Shown here: positions 17,255 to 27,486 of the stretch, piece by piece
Numbering within the stretch: the stretch's first letter is position 1
Layout: the number at the start of each line of letters is the position of its first letter
Assembly: GCA_020832565.1 (NCBI GenBank)
Contig: JAFIEI010000035.1
Coordinates: 1-40,506, forward strand
From: Salinarimonas sp.
GTDB taxonomy: Bacteria > Pseudomonadota > Alphaproteobacteria > Rhizobiales > Beijerinckiaceae
Direction of reading: 5' to 3'
DNA length: 40,506 nt
The notes under the pieces: generated by a model
What the model saw: only the letters and a program-made list of their open reading frames with translations
Told to the model about the DNA's origin: nothing
Database searches by the model: none
Position numbers and translations under genes: made by a program

Positions 17255-18531
17255 GCGTTCACCGCGAAATGCAGATCACCGTGCTCGGGAACGGGCTCAC
17301 GGTGGCGACCGAGTCGATGCCCTCCATCGCCACGGTGGCGCTGGGCGTCTGGGTGGGCGCAGGCGCGCGCAACGAGCGCGAGGACGAGCACGGCCTTTCG
17401 CATCTGATCGAGCATATGGCCTTCAAGGGCACGCGTCGCCGCTCGGCCCGCGCCATCGCCGAGGATATCGAGAATGTCGGAGGCGATATCAACGCGGCCA
17501 CCGGCGTCGAATATACCTGCTATACGGCCCGGGTTCTGGGCGAGGATATCGAGGTCGCCCTCGACGTGCTCGGCGATATTCTCACCGATTCCGTGCATGA
17601 CGAGGCCGAGCTCGCCCGCGAGCGCGGGGTGATCCTGCAGGAGATCGCCTCGGTCGAGGACATGCCCGATGATCTCGTCACCGATGTGATGATGGAAACG
17701 GCCTTTCCCTGCCAGGCGCTGGGGCGGCGCATTCTCGGACGGCCCGAGACCGTGCGCAGCTTCACCCCCGACATGATCCGCGCCTTCTGTGCCCGCGAAT
17801 ATGCGCCCGAGCGCATGGTCATCACCGCTGCCGGCGATGTCGAGCATGCGCGGGTCGTCGATGCCGCCCGGCGCTTCTTCGGTGAACTCGGCCCGCATCT
17901 GCCCGACGCGCTGCTGCCGGGTCTGTATCACGGCGGCGAGGCGCGCCTGACGCGCAGTCACGAACAGGCCAATCTCGTCATCGGCCTGCACGGGCGCTCC
18001 TTCACCGATCCGCAATACTATGCCACGCAGATATTCGCGCAGGTTCTGGGCGGCTCGCTCTCCTCGCGGCTGTGGCAGGAGGTGCGCGAGAAGCGCGGGC
18101 TCGCCTATTCCGTCGACGCCTTCCACTGGCCCTTCAGCGATACCGGCATCTTCGGCATCGGCGCGGGCGTGGCGGGATCCGACATTCCGGAATTCATAGA
18201 GGTCACCATCGACACCCTGCGCGATGCGGCGCGCGCGCTCGACGAGACCGAGCTCAGGCGCGCCAAGGCGCAGATGAAGGTCGGGCTGCAGGCGGCCCTG
18301 GAGACACCCGGCGGGCGTATCGAGCGCATGGCGCGCCAGATCCTCGCCTGGGGGCGGGTCGTACCGATCCACGATCTCGTTGCCAAGGTCGAGGCGGTGG
18401 ATGTCGATCAGGTCCGTGCGGCGGGCGCGAATCTGCTGGAGAGCTGGCCGACACTCGCCGCGATCGGTCCGATCGAAAAGCTGCCCGCGCTGGATGCGAT
18501 CGCCGATCGCCTCGCGCATGGAAACGGCTGA
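17251..18531 (+). CDS. M16-family zinc peptidase (mitochondrial processing peptidase-like)
   Basis: A 426-residue M16 metallopeptidase. The inverted zinc motif HLIEH is at 51-55 (H51, E54 catalytic, H55), and the third ligand is E131, 76 residues further, inside RGVILQEI. This matches the canonical HxxEH-(74-76)-E spacing of active subunits. A second, inactive half follows, with the glycine-rich GGSLSSRLWQEVREKRGLAY loop near residue 275. The family degrades or processes peptides and is related to the beta subunit of mitochondrial processing peptidase. No signal peptide is seen, so a cytoplasmic location is likely. Translationally coupled to thrC. Confidence 0.94.
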   Translation: MSVHREMQITVLGNGLTVATESMPSIATVALGVWVGAGARNEREDEHGLSHLIEHMAFKGTRRRSARAIAEDIENVGGDINAATGVEYTCYTARVLGEDIEVALDVLGDILTDSVHDEAELARERGVILQEIASVEDMPDDLVTDVMMETAFPCQALGRRILGRPETVRSFTPDMIRAFCAREYAPERMVITAAGDVEHARVVDAARRFFGELGPHLPDALLPGLYHGGEARLTRSHEQANLVIGLHGRSFTDPQYYATQIFAQVLGGSLSSRLWQEVREKRGLAYSVDAFHWPFSDTGIFGIGAGVAGSDIPEFIEVTIDTLRDAARALDETELRRAKAQMKVGLQAALETPGGRIERMARQILAWGRVVPIHDLVAKVEAVDVDQVRAAGANLLESWPTLAAIGPIEKLPALDAIADRLAHGNG

Positions 18532-18564
18532 GGCGGGCCTGCGCCACACGAACGGGTTTCCCCA

Positions 18565-18597
18565 AAACGAAAACGACCGCCCCGAGGGGCGGCCGTC
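18565..18597 (-). terminator. Rho-independent terminator of gltA
   Basis: On the minus strand a GC-rich hairpin centred at 18584-18585 has GCCCC/GGGGC as core, extended with one mismatch to about 18573-18596. It is followed by TTTTCGTTTT (about 18574-18565). It lies 25 bp after the gltA stop. The plus-strand side lacks a T tract, so it serves gltA. Confidence 0.8.
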
Positions 18598-18621
18598 ATT
18601 CGATGCCTGCATCGCCGGCAC

Positions 18622-19914
18622 TCAGCCGCGCTGGGCGATCGGCACGTATTCGCGCTTGTCGGCGCCGATATAGAGCTGGCGCGGACGACCGATGCGCTGG
18701 GACGGATCCTCGACCATTTCCTTCCACTGCGCGATCCAGCCCACCGTGCGCGCGAGCGCGAACAGCACCGTGAACATGGTGGTGGGGAAGCCCATCGCCT
18801 TGAGGGTGATGCCGGAATAGAAGTCGATATTCGGATAGAGCTTCTTCTCGATGAAGTACTCGTCGCGCAGGGCGATCTGTTCGAGCTCCATGGCGACTTC
18901 GAGCAGCGGGTCGTCCTTGACGCCGAGCTCGTTGAGCACTTCATGCGTGGTCTTCTGCATGATGCGCGCGCGCGGATCGTAGTTCTTGTAGACCCGGTGG
19001 CCAAAGCCCATCAGGCGGAAGGGATCGTTCTTGTCCTTCGCCTTGGCGACGTATTCCGCCACGCGATCGGGGGTGCCGATCTCTTCGAGCATCTTCAGTG
19101 CCGCCTCGTTGGCGCCGCCATGGGCGGGGCCCCAGAGGCAGGCGATGCCGGCGGAGATGCAGGCGAACGGATTGGCACCCGACGAGCCGGCGAGCCGCAC
19201 CGTCGAGGTCGAAGCGTTCTGCTCGTGATCGGCGTGCAGAATGAAGATCCGCTCGAGTGCGCGCGCGAGGATCGGATTGACCTGGTATTCCTCGCAGGGC
19301 ACGGCGAAGCACATGCGCAGGAAGTTTGCGGCGTAGTCGAGATCGTTCTTCGGATAGACGAAGGGCTGTCCGACGGAATATTTGAACGCCATGGCCGCAA
19401 GGGTCGGCATCTTCGCGATCATGCGCATCGACGCGATCATGCGCTGCTGCGGATCCGAGATATCCGTCGAATCGTGATAGAAGGCCGAGAGCGCGCCGGT
19501 CACCGCGACCATGATCGCCATGGGGTGCGCATCGCGGCGGAAGCCGAGGAAGAAACGGTTCATCTGGTCATGCACCATGGTGTGGCGCGTGACGCGATAA
19601 TCGAAATCCGCCTTCTGCGTCGGTGTCGGCAATTCGCCGTAGAGCAGCAGATAGCAGGTCTCGAGGAAATCACCGTGTTCGGCGAGCTGTTCGATGGGAT
19701 AACCGCGATAGAGCAGTGTGCCTTCGTCACCGTCGATATAGGTGATCGAGGATTCACAGCTCGCTGTCGAGGTGAAGCCCGGATCATAGGTGAAGGCGCC
19801 GGTCTGGGCGTAGAGCTTTGAAATATCGACGACGCCGGGGCCGATGGTCCCCTCCTTGTAGGGAAGCGCTACCTCCTGGCCGCCGAGTTTGAGCGTGCTG
19901 TCCTTGCCGTCCAT
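18622..19914 (-). CDS. gltA: Citrate synthase
   Basis: This 430-residue type II (hexameric, Gram-negative) citrate synthase condenses acetyl-CoA and oxaloacetate at the entry of the TCA cycle. The catalytic residues are H265 in GPAHGG, H306 in [13 protein letters not shown] and D364 in NIDFYSG. The N-terminal beta region with a conserved [13 protein letters not shown] is that of the long bacterial form, which is usually regulated by NADH. Length and both ends are standard. It lies downstream of gltX on the same strand, separated by 233 bp, and has its own terminator. Confidence 0.98.
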   Translation of the reverse strand: MDGKDSTLKLGGQEVALPYKEGTIGPGVVDISKLYAQTGAFTYDPGFTSTASCESSITYIDGDEGTLLYRGYPIEQLAEHGDFLETCYLLLYGELPTPTQKADFDYRVTRHTMVHDQMNRFFLGFRRDAHPMAIMVAVTGALSAFYHDSTDISDPQQRMIASMRMIAKMPTLAAMAFKYSVGQPFVYPKNDLDYAANFLRMCFAVPCEEYQVNPILARALERIFILHADHEQNASTSTVRLAGSSGANPFACISAGIACLWGPAHGGANEAALKMLEEIGTPDRVAEYVAKAKDKNDPFRLMGFGHRVYKNYDPRARIMQKTTHEVLNELGVKDDPLLEVAMELEQIALRDEYFIEKKLYPNIDFYSGITLKAMGFPTTMFTVLFALARTVGWIAQWKEMVEDPSQRIGRPRQLYIGADKREYVPIAQRG

Positions 19915-19941
19915 GACAATGGCCCTTTCGTTATATACCGC

Positions 19942-19974
19942 AGCGTCGATGCCGGCCTGCGCCGGAGAGACGCT
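19942..19974 (-). promoter_or_regulatory. Stem-loop and AT-rich box upstream of gltA
   Basis: AGCGTC (19942-19947) pairs with GACGCT (19969-19974), and an inner CCGGC/GCCGG pair extends the hairpin. Between this and the gltA start lies TATATAAC on the minus strand (about 19937-19930), a good -10-like box about 15 bp from the ATG. If used, the mRNA leader would be very short. Function is inferred from position only. Confidence 0.35.
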
Positions 19975-20147
19975 ATCGGCCTGCGCCCCGCGTGGCGGCG
20001 CTGTTGAAGAGGTGGCGTCTGGGTATCCGATCCACCCGCCATATTCAAGCGCGGGAGCGCATTCCCGCTACGCACAAAAGCGCGACCCGGACCAATGCGC
20101 AACCACGGGAAACGGCAAGGCTGCACGCATATTGTGCAGTGCCGCAT

Positions 20148-21575
20148 TCAGTCGGCGATACGGTCGCCGAGCCGGGCGAGACATTCCTCGCGCCCGAGTA
20201 CCGCCATGACGTCGAACAGACCCGGCGACGTCCCCTTGCCGGTGAGCGCCGCACGCATGGGCTGGGCGATCTGGCCCAGCTTGATCCCGGTCTCCTCGAC
20301 ATGCGCGCGAACCGCAGCCTCCGTCGTCTCCACGTTCCAGTCGGCGAGCGCCTCCAGGCGTGGCAGGATCGCGGCAAGGCGCGCCGTCGCATCGTCATCG
20401 AGAATCTTCGCAGCCTTCTCGTCGAGCGGCAATGGGCGTGCAGCGTAAAGGAAGGATGCGGAATCGAGCAATTCGACCAACGTCTTGGCCCGTTCCTTCA
20501 GACCGGCCATGGCAGCAAGAAGTTTTTCGCGCATTTCCGGGGAAAGCGGCGCGGTGAGCCCGCGTTCGGGGCCGATCTGCGGCAGAATGACTTCCAGCGC
20601 CTGCAGAAGCCGCGCATCCTCGGTCTGGCGCATGTAGATACCGTTGAGATTCTCGAGCTTGGCGAAGTCGAACCGCGCCGGCGAGCGTCCGATCTGCGGC
20701 AGATCGAAGGCATCGATCATCTCTTGCGTCGAAAACACTTCCTGATCGCCATGAGCCCAGCCGAGCCGCACGAGGTAATTGCGCAGCGCTTCCGGCAGAT
20801 AGCCCATCTCGCGATAGGCCTCGACGCCCAGCGCCCCGTGGCGCTTCGACAATTTCGCCCCGTCCGGCCCGTGGATCAGCGGGATATGCGCCATGACCGG
20901 AACGTCCCAGCCGAGTGCCTGGTAGATCTGGGTCTGGCGCGCGGCATTGGTGAAATGGTCGTCGCCGCGAATCACATGGGTCACGCCCATATCGTGATCG
21001 TCGACGACGACCGCGAGCATATAGGTGGGCGAGCCGTCGGAGCGCAGCAGCACCAGATCGTCGAGATCCTTGTTCTGCCAGGCGACGCGGCCCTGGACCT
21101 GATCGTCGACCACCGTCTCGCCCTGCTGCGGCGCCTTGAGACGCACCACCGGCTTGACGCCCTCGGGCGCCTCGGAGGGGTCGCGATCACGCCAACGTCC
21201 GTCATAGCGCATCGGTCGCCCTTCCGCGCGCGCCTGCTCGCGCATCGCCGTGAGCTCTTCCTGCGAGGCATAGCAGTGATAGGCCTTGTCGGAGGCGAGC
21301 AGATCCTCGACCGCCGCACGGTGCCGGTCGGCGCGGGCATGCTGGTAATAGACCTCGCCGTCGTGATCGAGTCCGAGCCAGGACAGCCCGTCGAGAATCG
21401 CTTCGATGGCCGCTTCAGTCGAGCGCTCGCGGTCGGTATCCTCGATCCGCAACAGCATCCTGCCGCCCATCCGGCGGGCATAGAGCCAGTTGAACAAAGC
21501 GGTCCGCGCGCCGCCGATATGCAGGAAGCCCGTGGGCGAGGGGGCGAAACGTGTGACGACCGGTCGTGACATCAT
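20148..21575 (-). CDS. gltX: Glutamyl-tRNA synthetase
   Basis: This 475-residue class I aminoacyl-tRNA synthetase charges tRNA-Glu, and in alphaproteobacteria often also tRNA-Gln as the first step of transamidation. The HIGH-equivalent is FLHIGG (17-22) within [20 protein letters not shown], and the KMSKS-equivalent is KLSKR at 241-245. The glutamate- and ATP-contacting [10 protein letters not shown] follows the first motif. Size is normal. Two adjacent ATG codons open the gene, at 21575 and 21572; GGAG lies just upstream of the first. gltX upstream of gltA is a gene order I recall from many Rhizobiales. Confidence 0.97.
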   Translation of the reverse strand: MMSRPVVTRFAPSPTGFLHIGGARTALFNWLYARRMGGRMLLRIEDTDRERSTEAAIEAILDGLSWLGLDHDGEVYYQHARADRHRAAVEDLLASDKAYHCYASQEELTAMREQARAEGRPMRYDGRWRDRDPSEAPEGVKPVVRLKAPQQGETVVDDQVQGRVAWQNKDLDDLVLLRSDGSPTYMLAVVVDDHDMGVTHVIRGDDHFTNAARQTQIYQALGWDVPVMAHIPLIHGPDGAKLSKRHGALGVEAYREMGYLPEALRNYLVRLGWAHGDQEVFSTQEMIDAFDLPQIGRSPARFDFAKLENLNGIYMRQTEDARLLQALEVILPQIGPERGLTAPLSPEMREKLLAAMAGLKERAKTLVELLDSASFLYAARPLPLDEKAAKILDDDATARLAAILPRLEALADWNVETTEAAVRAHVEETGIKLGQIAQPMRAALTGKGTSPGLFDVMAVLGREECLARLGDRIAD

Positions 21576-21878
21576 GAGGCTCCGAATACGGGCGCAATCG
21601 GGCGCCCCGCCGCTCGTCTAGACCATATCCGCGGATAATGAAACAAGCTGTGGACCCGGGTGGCGCGTGGCGCGCGGCAGCGCGTGCGGCCCGTTTCCGA
21701 AAACCGGTTGCGCCTGCCGCATTTTCGTCGCCTATCGCATGCATCAGGGTCGAAGGTGGCGATTGCGTTGATTTCGTCACCGCAAACGGGCATGTTGCAC
21801 ATCCATCGTGCGGTATGCGGCCCGCCTTCTTCGGAATTGCCAAGGCATGGTTCACGGGAACATGGCGATAGCAGCCTC
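21576..21878. promoter_or_regulatory. Divergent gap between gltX and the M23 peptidase gene
   Basis: About 300 bp with no supportable gene. It must hold both promoters. ATCCGCGGAT (21627-21636) is a perfect 10-bp palindrome about 50 bp before gltX, of unknown meaning. The M23 frame stays open through most of this gap, but the translated part has no conserved or structured features. Confidence 0.4.
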
Positions 21879-23915
21879 ATGAATATGCATCGTGGCGACA
21901 TCGTTGGATGGCGACCCGCCGGCCCGGCCCGGCGCGGCGCGCGTTCGCGTGCCGGCGACGAGCACGGGGCCGTCGGGCATGAACCACCGCTCGATCCCAG
22001 CGGCGCAACGCGCTTCGAGGAAGGACGTCGCGGGATCAATCTACGCTGGCTGGCCGGCGCGGTCATGACGGCGATGACCGGCGCCGCCCTGCTCGGCAGC
22101 GCCATCTTCATCGCCCTCGAAGGGCGCTCGACACCGATCCTGACACCCCAATTCGCACTCTCATCCGTGCTGCCCTCGGCGCGTGAAACCCGCGAAACGG
22201 CCGCCAAGGGCGACAAGCTGGTGCGCACCGACTACACGATCGCCGCGCGCAACACGTTCCGGACCCCGGTGACGACGCAGGTCGGCGACCGGGAGGTGGT
22301 CTCGATTCGCGGCTTTACCCGTATCGCGACGAACCTCTCCCTGACCGCCGGGCAATACGCGACCGACATTCCCCGATTCGATCCCATGAGCCTGATGGGC
22401 GAGGACAATGTCGAACGCGTCGCCGAGATTGCGCCCCGCGTCGAGGAGGCGGAAGTCTCCTTCATGCGCCGCAGCCTCGACCACGATTCCTTTACGGGTT
22501 CGGCCCCGGCGCTGAGCGACAACGAGGCGGCCGCGCAGGTGATGGAGGAAATGTCGCTGATGCGCGAATCGCGCCGGCGCCCGATCACGCCGATGCCGGC
22601 CCAGACCTTCCTCAGCCGCTCGCTCGGAGCGGTCCAGCCCGGTTTCGGCAATCTCCAGGGTTTTGCCCAGAGCGCCACCGAGCCGCTCGATGCGATCGAG
22701 GTGCGCATCATCCCCGAGAATGTCGCCACCATCGCCAAACGCGCCGGTCGCGGCGGCGACAGGCGCTTCGGCGAGATCACCCTTGAGATCGCCCCCGGCG
22801 CGGAATTCGTGCCCCAACTCGCCGAACAGGGCGTATCGCGCACGCGGATCGAGCAGGCCATCGCGGTCATCGGCGGCGAAGAAGCGATCGAGGCCATGCA
22901 GCCCGGCCTCGCCATGCGCGCCCTCGTCGCCCCGGGTGAGCGCCCCAACGCACCGCGTGACGTTCTGCGGCTGGTCTTCTACGGCGAGAGCGGTGTGAAT
23001 GCGATCGTCGCCGCCGATGATTCGGGACATTTCGCCGAGGTGCTCGCGCGCGACGACGAATACCAGGTCGCGCAGAACGGGGACGCGGATACATCCGGTA
23101 GCCGTTCATCCGGCGCACGTCTCTATGACAGCCTGTACGAGACCGCCTTCAAGCACGATCTTTCGCCCGATCTCGTCGAGGATCTCGTGCAGATCTTCGC
23201 CTATGACCTCGATTTCCAGCGTCGCGTCGCGCTCGGTGATTCGATCGACCTCTTCATGACGGAGGAAGAGGCCGGCTCGGAGCCGGAGCTGCTTTCGGCG
23301 GCGCTGACGGTCGGCGGCGAAACCCGCCGGGTCTACCGGTTCACGGATCCGGAAGACGGGACCATCGAGTTCTTCGATCCCGAAGGCCGCTCGCTGCGCA
23401 AGTTCCTGATGCGCAAGCCGGTCGCGGAAGGACGCATGACCTCGGGCTTCGGCATGCGCCGTCACCCGATCCTGGGCTATTCGCGCATGCATACCGGCGT
23501 GGATTACGGCGCGCGCACCGGCACGCCGATCTTCGCCGCCGGCAATGGCCGGGTGTTGAAGGCGGGCTGGGCCGGTGGCTACGGGCGCCGCATCGAGATC
23601 GAACACGGAAACGGCTACGTCACCACCTATTCCCACATGAACCAGATCGCCAGCGGGATCGAGGCCGGGGTCGAAGTCACCCAGGGCCAGGTCATCGGAA
23701 CGGTCGGGAGTACCGGGCTTTCCACCGGGCCGCATCTGCACTACGAGGTGCTGGTGAACGACGATTTCGTCGATCCGCTGAAGATCAGGGTGCCGCGCAG
23801 CCGCGAGCTCGACGGGCGCGAACTCGCCCTGTTCAACCAGCAGCGCGAGGAGATCGACGAGCTGATCGAGCGTGCCGGCGGCCCGACGCGGTTTGCACAG
23901 GGCTCTGCACGCTGA
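21879..23915 (+). CDS. M23-family (LytM-type) metalloendopeptidase, membrane anchored
   Basis: A protein of about 678 residues. Residues 1-55 are polar and Arg-rich, 57-80 form one membrane segment (LAGAVMTAMTGAALLGSAIF), and the rest should be periplasmic. The C-terminal M23 domain, about 510-640, has all zinc and catalytic residues: H529 in RRHP, H538 and D542 in HTGVD, H619 and H621 in HLHYE. It should cut peptide cross-links in peptidoglycan. The long central region (about 85-500) contains segments like those before the M23 domain in other alphaproteobacterial homologues (SSGARLYDSLYETAFKHDLS, QVAQNGD). A C-terminal coiled tail follows the M23 domain. I chose ATG 21879, with ATG 21885 close behind; neither has a strong ribosome site. 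Confidence 0.9.
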   Translation: MNMHRGDIVGWRPAGPARRGARSRAGDEHGAVGHEPPLDPSGATRFEEGRRGINLRWLAGAVMTAMTGAALLGSAIFIALEGRSTPILTPQFALSSVLPSARETRETAAKGDKLVRTDYTIAARNTFRTPVTTQVGDREVVSIRGFTRIATNLSLTAGQYATDIPRFDPMSLMGEDNVERVAEIAPRVEEAEVSFMRRSLDHDSFTGSAPALSDNEAAAQVMEEMSLMRESRRRPITPMPAQTFLSRSLGAVQPGFGNLQGFAQSATEPLDAIEVRIIPENVATIAKRAGRGGDRRFGEITLEIAPGAEFVPQLAEQGVSRTRIEQAIAVIGGEEAIEAMQPGLAMRALVAPGERPNAPRDVLRLVFYGESGVNAIVAADDSGHFAEVLARDDEYQVAQNGDADTSGSRSSGARLYDSLYETAFKHDLSPDLVEDLVQIFAYDLDFQRRVALGDSIDLFMTEEEAGSEPELLSAALTVGGETRRVYRFTDPEDGTIEFFDPEGRSLRKFLMRKPVAEGRMTSGFGMRRHPILGYSRMHTGVDYGARTGTPIFAAGNGRVLKAGWAGGYGRRIEIEHGNGYVTTYSHMNQIASGIEAGVEVTQGQVIGTVGSTGLSTGPHLHYEVLVNDDFVDPLKIRVPRSRELDGRELALFNQQREEIDELIERAGGPTRFAQGSAR

Positions 23916-23948
23916 CCCCTGTGCAACGCCCGGAGCCGCGAAAAACCC

Positions 23949-24869
23949 ATGCTCGCCTCGCTCGCGATCGTCTTCCCGATCTTCGCCCTGATCGCGCTCG
24001 GATACGGCGTGCGGCGCGCGCGGCTCGTGGATGACGGGCTCGGCGAGACGCTGTCGCGCTTCGTCTTCATCATGGCCATCCCGGCGCTGCTGTTTTCCAC
24101 CCTGTCGCGCTCGGATCTGCCGGATGTGCAACCCTGGGCCTATTGGGGCGCTTATTTCTTCGCGCTGGCCGTGGTCTGGGCGATCGCGGATCTCGCCGCC
24201 CGCTTCGCCTTCAGGGACAGCCATGCGGGCGCGGTGGTCGCCGGATTCACCGCCGGGCAGGCGAATCTGGTCCTGATCGGAATTCCGCTGGTGCTTTCGG
24301 CCTATGGCGAGGCGGCGGCGGCACCGCTGTTTCTCCTGATCGGCATCCATCTGCCCATCACGCTGACCGTCGCGACCCTCTTCCTGGAGGGGCGCCAGAC
24401 CTCCTGGCGGGGGATCGTGCTGAAACTGGTGCGCCACCCGATCATCCTGGCGATCCTCGCCGGCGCGGCCATGCGGATATCCGGACTCGATCTTCCGGGC
24501 CCCGTCTGGCGCACGCTCGAAATCCTGGGTGGCGCGGCGGTGCCCTGCGCGCTGATCGCCACCGGCATCGCCCTGCATCGCTACGGACTCGGCGGCGACT
24601 GGCGCCGGCCCGCCCTCATCACGGTGCTGAAGCTCGTCATCCAGCCCCTGATCGTCTATGTCATCGTCTTCCATGTCGTGACGATGCCCCCGATCTGGGC
24701 GGCGACGGCGGTATTGCTCGCGGCCTGTCCGACGGGGATCAACGCCTATCTGCTGGCGCAGAGCTATCGCAAGGGCGTCGCGCTCGCCTCCGGCGGCGTG
24801 TTCCTGACGACGGTCGTCGCGATGGTCACCACGGTGATCTGGTTGGCGATCCTCGGGACGCCGGCCTGA
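23949..24869 (+). CDS. AEC-family (auxin efflux carrier-like) transporter
   Basis: A 306-residue membrane protein with about ten hydrophobic segments in two similar halves, as in the AEC/PIN family. Family features include FPIFALIALGYGVRRARLV at the start and SRFVFIMAIPALLFSTL in helix 2. The centre has GFTAGQANLVLIGIPLVL, where the NxxxxGxP pattern is conserved, and the second half has AACPTGINAYLLAQSY. Bacterial members export small carboxylates such as malonate or malate, but substrate cannot be assigned. It starts 33 bp after the M23 gene on the same strand. Confidence 0.88.
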   Translation: MLASLAIVFPIFALIALGYGVRRARLVDDGLGETLSRFVFIMAIPALLFSTLSRSDLPDVQPWAYWGAYFFALAVVWAIADLAARFAFRDSHAGAVVAGFTAGQANLVLIGIPLVLSAYGEAAAAPLFLLIGIHLPITLTVATLFLEGRQTSWRGIVLKLVRHPIILAILAGAAMRISGLDLPGPVWRTLEILGGAAVPCALIATGIALHRYGLGGDWRRPALITVLKLVIQPLIVYVIVFHVVTMPPIWAATAVLLAACPTGINAYLLAQSYRKGVALASGGVFLTTVVAMVTTVIWLAILGTPA

Positions 24870-24991
24870 CATGTCGAAGCCGGCGTAATTCGCCCGGTGA
24901 CGCGGCACGCATCCCGGCGTGCGGGCGCGGTGCTTCCCATGCGGGCCGGTCGCGGACAATCTGGCGCGTCGCCGCCTCCTGGAGATCCCCG

Positions 24992-26428
24992 ATGAGCAAC
25001 ACTACCGACATCCCGATGATGGACGCCGTCTCCCTGTCGCGCGCGATCCACGCCCGTGACCTGTCCTGCGTGGAGGTGATGGCGGCCTATCTCGACCGGA
25101 TCGAGATGCTGAACCCGACGGTCAATGCCATCGTTTCGCTGCGCCCGCGCGAGGAGCTCATGCGTGAGGCGAAAAGATGCGACGACGAATGCGCAGCCGG
25201 CGCCTCGCGCGGCTGGATGCACGGCTTTCCGCAGGCGATCAAGGATCTCGCCGATGCGGCCGGCCTGCCCAACACCAAGGGCTCGCCGCTCCTGCGCGGG
25301 AACATCGCCGAGACCGACGCATCCTATGTGGCGCGCATGCGCGCGGCCGGTGCGATCATCATCGGCAAGACCAACGTGCCGGAATTCGGCCTCGGCTCGA
25401 ACACCTACAATCCCGTCTTCGGCCCCACCGCCAATGCCTGGAGCGCCGACCACACCGCGGGCGGATCGAGCGGCGGCGCCGCCGTCGCACTGGCCATGCG
25501 GCTTCTGCCCGTGGCCGATGGCAGTGATTTCGGCGGTTCGCTGCGCAATCCCGGCGCCTTCAACAATGTCTACGGTTTGCGTCCGGGTATCGGACGGGTC
25601 CCGGCCAATACCGAGGAGGTGTTCCTGCCCGGCATGAGCGTCAACGGGCCGATGGCACGCAACGTGGCCGATCTCGCGCAATTGCTCGCGGTGCAGGCCG
25701 GCTTCGATCCGGGCCAGCCGCTCGGCCTTCCCGGCGACGGCGCGGAATTCGCCGAGCCGCTGGATCGGGACGTGTCGGGGCTGCGCATCGGCTGGCTCGG
25801 CGATCTCGACGGGCGGCTGCCCTTCGAGCCCGGAATCATCGACCTGTGCGAGGCCGCTTTGCCGGTCTTCGAGAATCTCGGCTGCGCGGTCGAGCCGGTC
25901 TCGCTCGAATACGACATGGAAGATCTCTGGCGGGCTTTCTGCACGCTGAGACACTGGCAGGTCGGCGCCAATCTCCTGCCGCTCTACCAGGATCGCTCGC
26001 GCCGGACGCAGCTCAAGCCGGAAGCCGTCTGGGAGATCGAGAACGGCCTGAAGCTCGGCGCCTTCGACATCACCGCCGCCTCGGTGCGCCGCAGCGTCTG
26101 GTATCAATATGTGCGCAACCTTTTCACCCGCTACGATTTCCTGCTGATGCCGAGCGCACAGGTCTTCCCGTTCGGCATCGAAGAGACCTGGCCACGCACG
26201 GTCGGGGGGCGCGAGATGGACAGCTATCATCGCTGGATGGAGGTCGTCGTGCCCGTCACCATGTCGGGCTGCCCGGCGATCTCCGTACCGGTCGGCTTCG
26301 GCGAGGCGGGTCTGCCCATGGGGATGCAGATCTGGGGACCGAACCGGGGCGAGCGGGCGCTGCTCGAACTCGCGCATGCCTATGATCGGGCGACCTCCTG
26401 GAGCGAGGCGCTGCCGCCGGGCGCGTAA
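24992..26428 (+). CDS. Amidase (amidase-signature family)
   Basis: A 478-residue amidase-signature hydrolase. The Ser-cisSer-Lys triad is intact: K84 in QAIKDLADAAG, cis-Ser S159 in AGGSSGGAAVA, and nucleophile S183 in DGSDFGGSLRNPG. The spacings of 75 and 24 residues equal those in fatty acid amide hydrolase and malonamidase. The C-terminal half has the usual CPAISVPVGFGEAGLPMGMQ motif. Such enzymes hydrolyse carboxamides to acid and ammonia; no GatB or GatC gene is nearby, so this is a free amidase and not GatA. ATG 24992 has GGAG 7 nt upstream. The upstream part of the open frame overlaps the AEC gene and is not coding. There is no signal peptide. Confidence 0.92.
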   Translation: MSNTTDIPMMDAVSLSRAIHARDLSCVEVMAAYLDRIEMLNPTVNAIVSLRPREELMREAKRCDDECAAGASRGWMHGFPQAIKDLADAAGLPNTKGSPLLRGNIAETDASYVARMRAAGAIIIGKTNVPEFGLGSNTYNPVFGPTANAWSADHTAGGSSGGAAVALAMRLLPVADGSDFGGSLRNPGAFNNVYGLRPGIGRVPANTEEVFLPGMSVNGPMARNVADLAQLLAVQAGFDPGQPLGLPGDGAEFAEPLDRDVSGLRIGWLGDLDGRLPFEPGIIDLCEAALPVFENLGCAVEPVSLEYDMEDLWRAFCTLRHWQVGANLLPLYQDRSRRTQLKPEAVWEIENGLKLGAFDITAASVRRSVWYQYVRNLFTRYDFLLMPSAQVFPFGIEETWPRTVGGREMDSYHRWMEVVVPVTMSGCPAISVPVGFGEAGLPMGMQIWGPNRGERALLELAHAYDRATSWSEALPPGA

Positions 26429-26526
26429 ACGGAGCCGTTTTTCGTGTGAGATTGCGAAACCGACCTTGCGTCGGCACGGATGAGCGCCTATCCACGCGCG
26501 ACGCATCCATGAGGTGAATGACGACG

Positions 26527-27486
26527 ATGCCCGCCGGTCTCGAAACGCTGCTCTCCCCGGTCATTCTGTTCTTCATACTGGGTGCGCTGGCGGCGGCGGT
26601 GCGCTCCGACCTCGCCATTCCCGAGGCGATCGCCAAGGGCCTGTCGCTCTATCTGATGGCCGCGATCGGCCTGAAAGGCGGGGTCGAGGTCTCGCAGAGC
26701 GGCTTCACCGCCGAAATGGCGCTCGCCGCCCTGGCCGGACTGACGCTCTCCTTCCTGATCCCGCTTCCGGTTTTCCTCGCCCTCAAGCGAATCGGCCGTC
26801 TCGACAACATCAACGCTGCGGCTGTCGCGGCGCATTACGGCTCGGTAAGCGTAGTGACCTTCGTCGCGGGGGTCGAGGTGCTCGGCTCGGGCGGCCTGCC
26901 GCCGGCCGGCTACATGGTCGCGGTGCTGGCGCTGATGGAGACGCCGGCGATCATCGTCGGTCTGATGCTGGCGCGCCGCGGCGGCAACGGGCAGGTGCAT
27001 GCCGGCAACGGGCTGCTGCACGAGACGCTTCTGAACGGCTCGGTGGTGCTGCTGATGGGCTCCTTCCTGATCGGGCTGATCGCCGGCAAGGAGGGATTCG
27101 CGCCGATCGCGCCGCTCTTCGAAGATGCGTTCCGGGGTCTGCTCTGCCTGTTCCTGCTCGATATGGGGCTCGTCGCCATGCGGCGCCTGCGCGAATCGCG
27201 GGCGCTGACCTGGCGGCTCGCCGGGCTCGGCATCATCTTCCCCGTGATCAACGGCACGATCGGGGTACTCGTGGGTGCCCTGATCGGGCTCGATACGGGC
27301 AGCGCGGCAGCGCTCGGCATGCTGGCGGCCAGCGCCTCCTATATCGCCGTGCCGGCGGCGATGCGTCTTGCTCTTCCCCAGGCCGATCCGGGGCTGTATC
27401 TTGCCATGTCGCTGGCGGTGACGTTCCCGTTCAACATCACCATCGGCATACCTTATTTCGTGTTCCTCGCGACGCAGGTGGTGTGA
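26527..27486 (+). CDS. sbtA: SbtA-family sodium-dependent bicarbonate transporter
   Basis: About 319 residues with roughly ten membrane segments. The SbtA hallmarks are clear: LSLYLMAAIGLKGG early in the protein, AAHYGSVSVVTFVAG in the middle, ALMETPAIIVGL after it, and ASYIAVPAAMRLALPQADPGLYLAMSLAVTFPFNIT near the end. Family knowledge: cyanobacterial SbtA imports HCO3- with Na+ and is controlled by SbtB. ATG 26527 is chosen because GAGGTG at 26511-26516 is 10 nt upstream; ATG 26518 would sit one base from that site. Its stop overlaps the start of the SbtB-like gene by 1 bp. Substrate in this host is inferred from homology. Confidence 0.9.
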   Translation: MPAGLETLLSPVILFFILGALAAAVRSDLAIPEAIAKGLSLYLMAAIGLKGGVEVSQSGFTAEMALAALAGLTLSFLIPLPVFLALKRIGRLDNINAAAVAAHYGSVSVVTFVAGVEVLGSGGLPPAGYMVAVLALMETPAIIVGLMLARRGGNGQVHAGNGLLHETLLNGSVVLLMGSFLIGLIAGKEGFAPIAPLFEDAFRGLLCLFLLDMGLVAMRRLRESRALTWRLAGLGIIFPVINGTIGVLVGALIGLDTGSAAALGMLAASASYIAVPAAMRLALPQADPGLYLAMSLAVTFPFNITIGIPYFVFLATQVV